A stretch of 7,372 bases of DNA. Source: Cytophagales bacterium (lineage in GTDB: Bacteria > Bacteroidota > Bacteroidia > Cytophagales > Cyclobacteriaceae). Location: positions 1-7,372 of the forward strand of contig JAGUUF010000041.1 in NCBI GenBank assembly GCA_020063545.1, read 5' to 3'. The position numbers and the translations under genes were made by a program. Under the pieces are notes generated by a model. It was not told where the DNA came from, searched no databases, and saw nothing but the letters and a program-made list of their open reading frames with translations. This document shows, in pieces, positions 5,572 through 7,372 of the stretch; the first letter of the stretch is position 1, and every line of letters begins with the position of its first letter.

Positions 5572-6155
5572 AAATCGGTCTTTTCTTCGGCTCGTTTAAC
5601 CCCATCCACACCGGCCACATGATTATTGCCAACGTGATGGCCGAAACCACCGACCTGAAAAAAGTTTGGTTTATCGTTACCCCTCAAAATCCGTTAAAGC
5701 CGGGCAAGGGTTTGTTGCACGACTTCGACCGGTACGATATGGTGCGGGCCGCAGTGTATGATAATTATAAACTCGAGGTTTCGGACGTGGAGTTTCATTT
5801 GCCCAAACCGAATTACACCATTCACACCCTGGTGCACCTTTCTGAAAAACATCCCGACAAGGCATTTAAGGTAATCATCGGTGAAGACAACCTGGACACC
5901 TTTACTCGCTGGAAAAATTACGAACGAATTGTGGAAGACTACGGGCTGTACGTTTACCCCCGGCTTGCCCGCACCGCAGGCCAGGTAACAAACCCGGAAC
6001 TTAAACGTCATCCGAACGTTAAACTGGTTGAAGCGCCCATGATCGACATTTCCGCAACGTTTATCCGCAACTGCATCCGAAAAGGTCAATCGGTTCGTTA
6101 TCTTGTACCTGACCCGGTAGAGGAGATAATCCGAACCAAAAATTTTTACAGGTAA
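5568..6155 (+). CDS. nadD: Nicotinate-nucleotide adenylyltransferase
   Basis: This enzyme joins ATP and nicotinate mononucleotide to form deamido-NAD, the penultimate step of NAD synthesis in the cytoplasm. The 195-residue protein has the nucleotidyltransferase signature GSFNPIHTGH (8-17) with the HxGH motif at 14-17, the substrate-pocket region IIGEDNLDTFTRWKNY (103-118), and the C-terminal ISATFIR (161-167) followed by VRYLVPDPV, all standard for NadD. The length is normal. The ATG overlaps the gmk stop in ATGA (4 nt), and a near-ideal Shine-Dalgarno AAGGAG lies at 5557-5562, 5 nt before the start; this is uncommon in this phylum but may merely reflect the Lys-Glu codons of gmk. The gmk-nadD neighbourhood is common in Bacteroidota. 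The downstream gene starts 38 bp later with no hairpin between, so it may belong to the same transcript. Confidence 0.96.
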   Translation: MKIGLFFGSFNPIHTGHMIIANVMAETTDLKKVWFIVTPQNPLKPGKGLLHDFDRYDMVRAAVYDNYKLEVSDVEFHLPKPNYTIHTLVHLSEKHPDKAFKVIIGEDNLDTFTRWKNYERIVEDYGLYVYPRLARTAGQVTNPELKRHPNVKLVEAPMIDISATFIRNCIRKGQSVRYLVPDPVEEIIRTKNFYR

Positions 6156-6193
6156 GCAACCCCGCAGTAGTAAACACAATCTTCAAGGGCAGC

Positions 6194-7372
6194 ATGCATA
6201 TTGGCAACCTACAAGCATGGAACATCCGGTTAACCTGCCTGGGATTTCTGCTGGCATTTACCACTCCCCTTTTTGGCGGTGGCATTCGCGGCACCGTTAA
6301 AGCCGATGATGGCACCATCCTCTCCTACACCACCATCTATGTAAAGCAACTCGGTACAGGCACCACCACCAATGTTAACGGTTACTACGAGTTATCCATG
6401 CCGCCCGGCTTATACGATGTGGTGTACCAGTACCTGGGCTATGAAACCCAGGAAAGAAAGGTAACGGTTACCGACCGATTCGAAGAAATCAATATTGTGA
6501 TGAAGCAGCAGGTTATCGTGTTGCAGCAGGTAACCATTTCTTCGGGTAATGAAGACCCGGCCTACACCATTATGCGCAAAGCCATAGCCAAAGCAAAATA
6601 CCACACCCAGCAAATTGATAGCTTTTCAGCACGGGTATACATCAAAGGAGCCGGCAAACTCAAAGATTATCCGTGGCTGGCAAAAAAAGCATTGGAAAAG
6701 GAGGGCATTAAAAAAGACCGGGTGTTTATCTCCGAATCCGTTAGCGAAATACGGTACAGGCGACCCGCCACCTTTTCCGAAAAAGTTATCTCGATCCGCA
6801 GCGATGGTAAAGACAACAACACTTCGCCAAACGCATTTATTTTTGGCAGCTTTTACCAGCCGGTTATTGCCGAAACGGTGTCACCGCTTTCGCCTGCTGC
6901 CTTCGGCTATTACAAATTTGAATACCAGGGTACTTTTAAAGATCGGAATTACGATGTCAGCCGGATTAAAGTAACTCCCCGTGCCCGTGGCGACAATGTA
7001 GTTGAGGGCACTATTTTCATCGTTGAAGACTGGTGGAGCATCCACAGCCTCGATATAACCACAACAAAACTTGGCGTAAAAATCGGGGTGAAGCAGGTTT
7101 ATGCCCCGGTTGATGATAAAGCCTGGCTTCCGGTTTCGCAACAGTTCGTGGTTGATGGTCGTTTCTTCGGGTTCGAGTTTGAATACAACTACCTGGCCAC
7201 AGTAAGCGATTACCGGATAATCCTCAATCCGGAACTGGTGGTTGAAACCATGGAGGTGATTGACGATAAGCTAAATAAGGAACAAGCCAAAGAAATCGAA
7301 AAGAAATACAGCCAGAAAAACCAGCAGCTCCAGGAGCGCATGGCCTCCGGAAAAGAAATCACCCGGAAAGAA
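6194..7372 (+). CDS. DUF5686-type outer-membrane protein with CarboxypepD_reg-like domain (3' partial)
   Basis: An open frame runs from ATG 6194 to the window end, giving 393 codons without a stop, so the C-terminal part is missing. The first 28 or so residues form a probable signal peptide (hydrophobic LTCLGFLLAFTTPLFGG, 13-29). A CarboxypepD_reg-like beta domain follows at about 30-104 (IRGTVKADDGTILSYTTIYV, NGYYELSMPPGLYDV, YLGYE). Then DPAYTIMRKAIAKAKYHTQQ (121-140) and SFSARVYIKGAGKL (143-156) match the start of the DUF5686 family as I recall it. That family is usually about 800 residues with a later outer-membrane beta-barrel, which would lie beyond this window. Residues 350-393 are highly charged and probably helical. 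AAGGG at 6185-6189 provides a Shine-Dalgarno-like site four bases before the ATG. The function of the family is not established; export and outer-membrane location are inferred. Confidence 0.87.
   Translation, partial: MHIGNLQAWNIRLTCLGFLLAFTTPLFGGGIRGTVKADDGTILSYTTIYVKQLGTGTTTNVNGYYELSMPPGLYDVVYQYLGYETQERKVTVTDRFEEINIVMKQQVIVLQQVTISSGNEDPAYTIMRKAIAKAKYHTQQIDSFSARVYIKGAGKLKDYPWLAKKALEKEGIKKDRVFISESVSEIRYRRPATFSEKVISIRSDGKDNNTSPNAFIFGSFYQPVIAETVSPLSPAAFGYYKFEYQGTFKDRNYDVSRIKVTPRARGDNVVEGTIFIVEDWWSIHSLDITTTKLGVKIGVKQVYAPVDDKAWLPVSQQFVVDGRFFGFEFEYNYLATVSDYRIILNPELVVETMEVIDDKLNKEQAKEIEKKYSQKNQQLQERMASGKEITRKE

Noticed and set aside
6615..6974. A 119-codon plus-strand frame inside the DUF5686-type gene
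   Set aside because: It lies in a different frame from the long open frame starting at 6194, which has a signal peptide and recognisable domains; this one is a shadow.

Overview
The window looks like chromosomal DNA of a Bacteroidota bacterium, most likely of the Cytophagales. The reasons are a LytS-type kinase with a LytTR regulator, a membrane protein carrying a CarboxypepD_reg-like domain followed by the SusC-type motif LSEVVVTGYG and a TonB C-terminal domain, a DUF5686-type outer-membrane protein, and mostly A-rich translation starts without strong Shine-Dalgarno sequences. Assignments rest on motifs and remembered family features; no database search was possible. I see no mobile element, CRISPR array, rRNA or tRNA.

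Layout: (1) 76-1956, plus strand: a two-gene two-component system, a membrane histidine kinase of the LytS/YehU type and its LytTR response regulator. (2) 1957-2089: an intergenic stretch between convergent genes with several small hairpins and a repeat-like sequence. (3) 4031-2090, minus strand: an ECF sigma factor whose 3' end overlaps the start of a single-pass membrane protein, probably its anti-sigma factor or signal transducer. (4) 4032-4146: a short intergenic region between two divergent ECF sigma modules. (5) 4147-7372, plus strand: a tightly packed run of a SigR-like ECF sigma factor, a small zinc-binding RsrA-like anti-sigma factor, guanylate kinase (gmk), nicotinate-nucleotide adenylyltransferase (nadD), and the first 393 codons of a DUF5686-type protein cut by the window edge.

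Taken together this is a regulatory cluster: one two-component system and two unrelated ECF sigma modules. The most notable points are that the second sigma/anti-sigma pair closely resembles the actinobacterial thiol-stress SigR/RsrA pair and is coupled to gmk and nadD, and that the membrane partner of the first sigma factor joins parts normally found at opposite ends of the TonB system in one polypeptide. Everything else is ordinary for this phylum.
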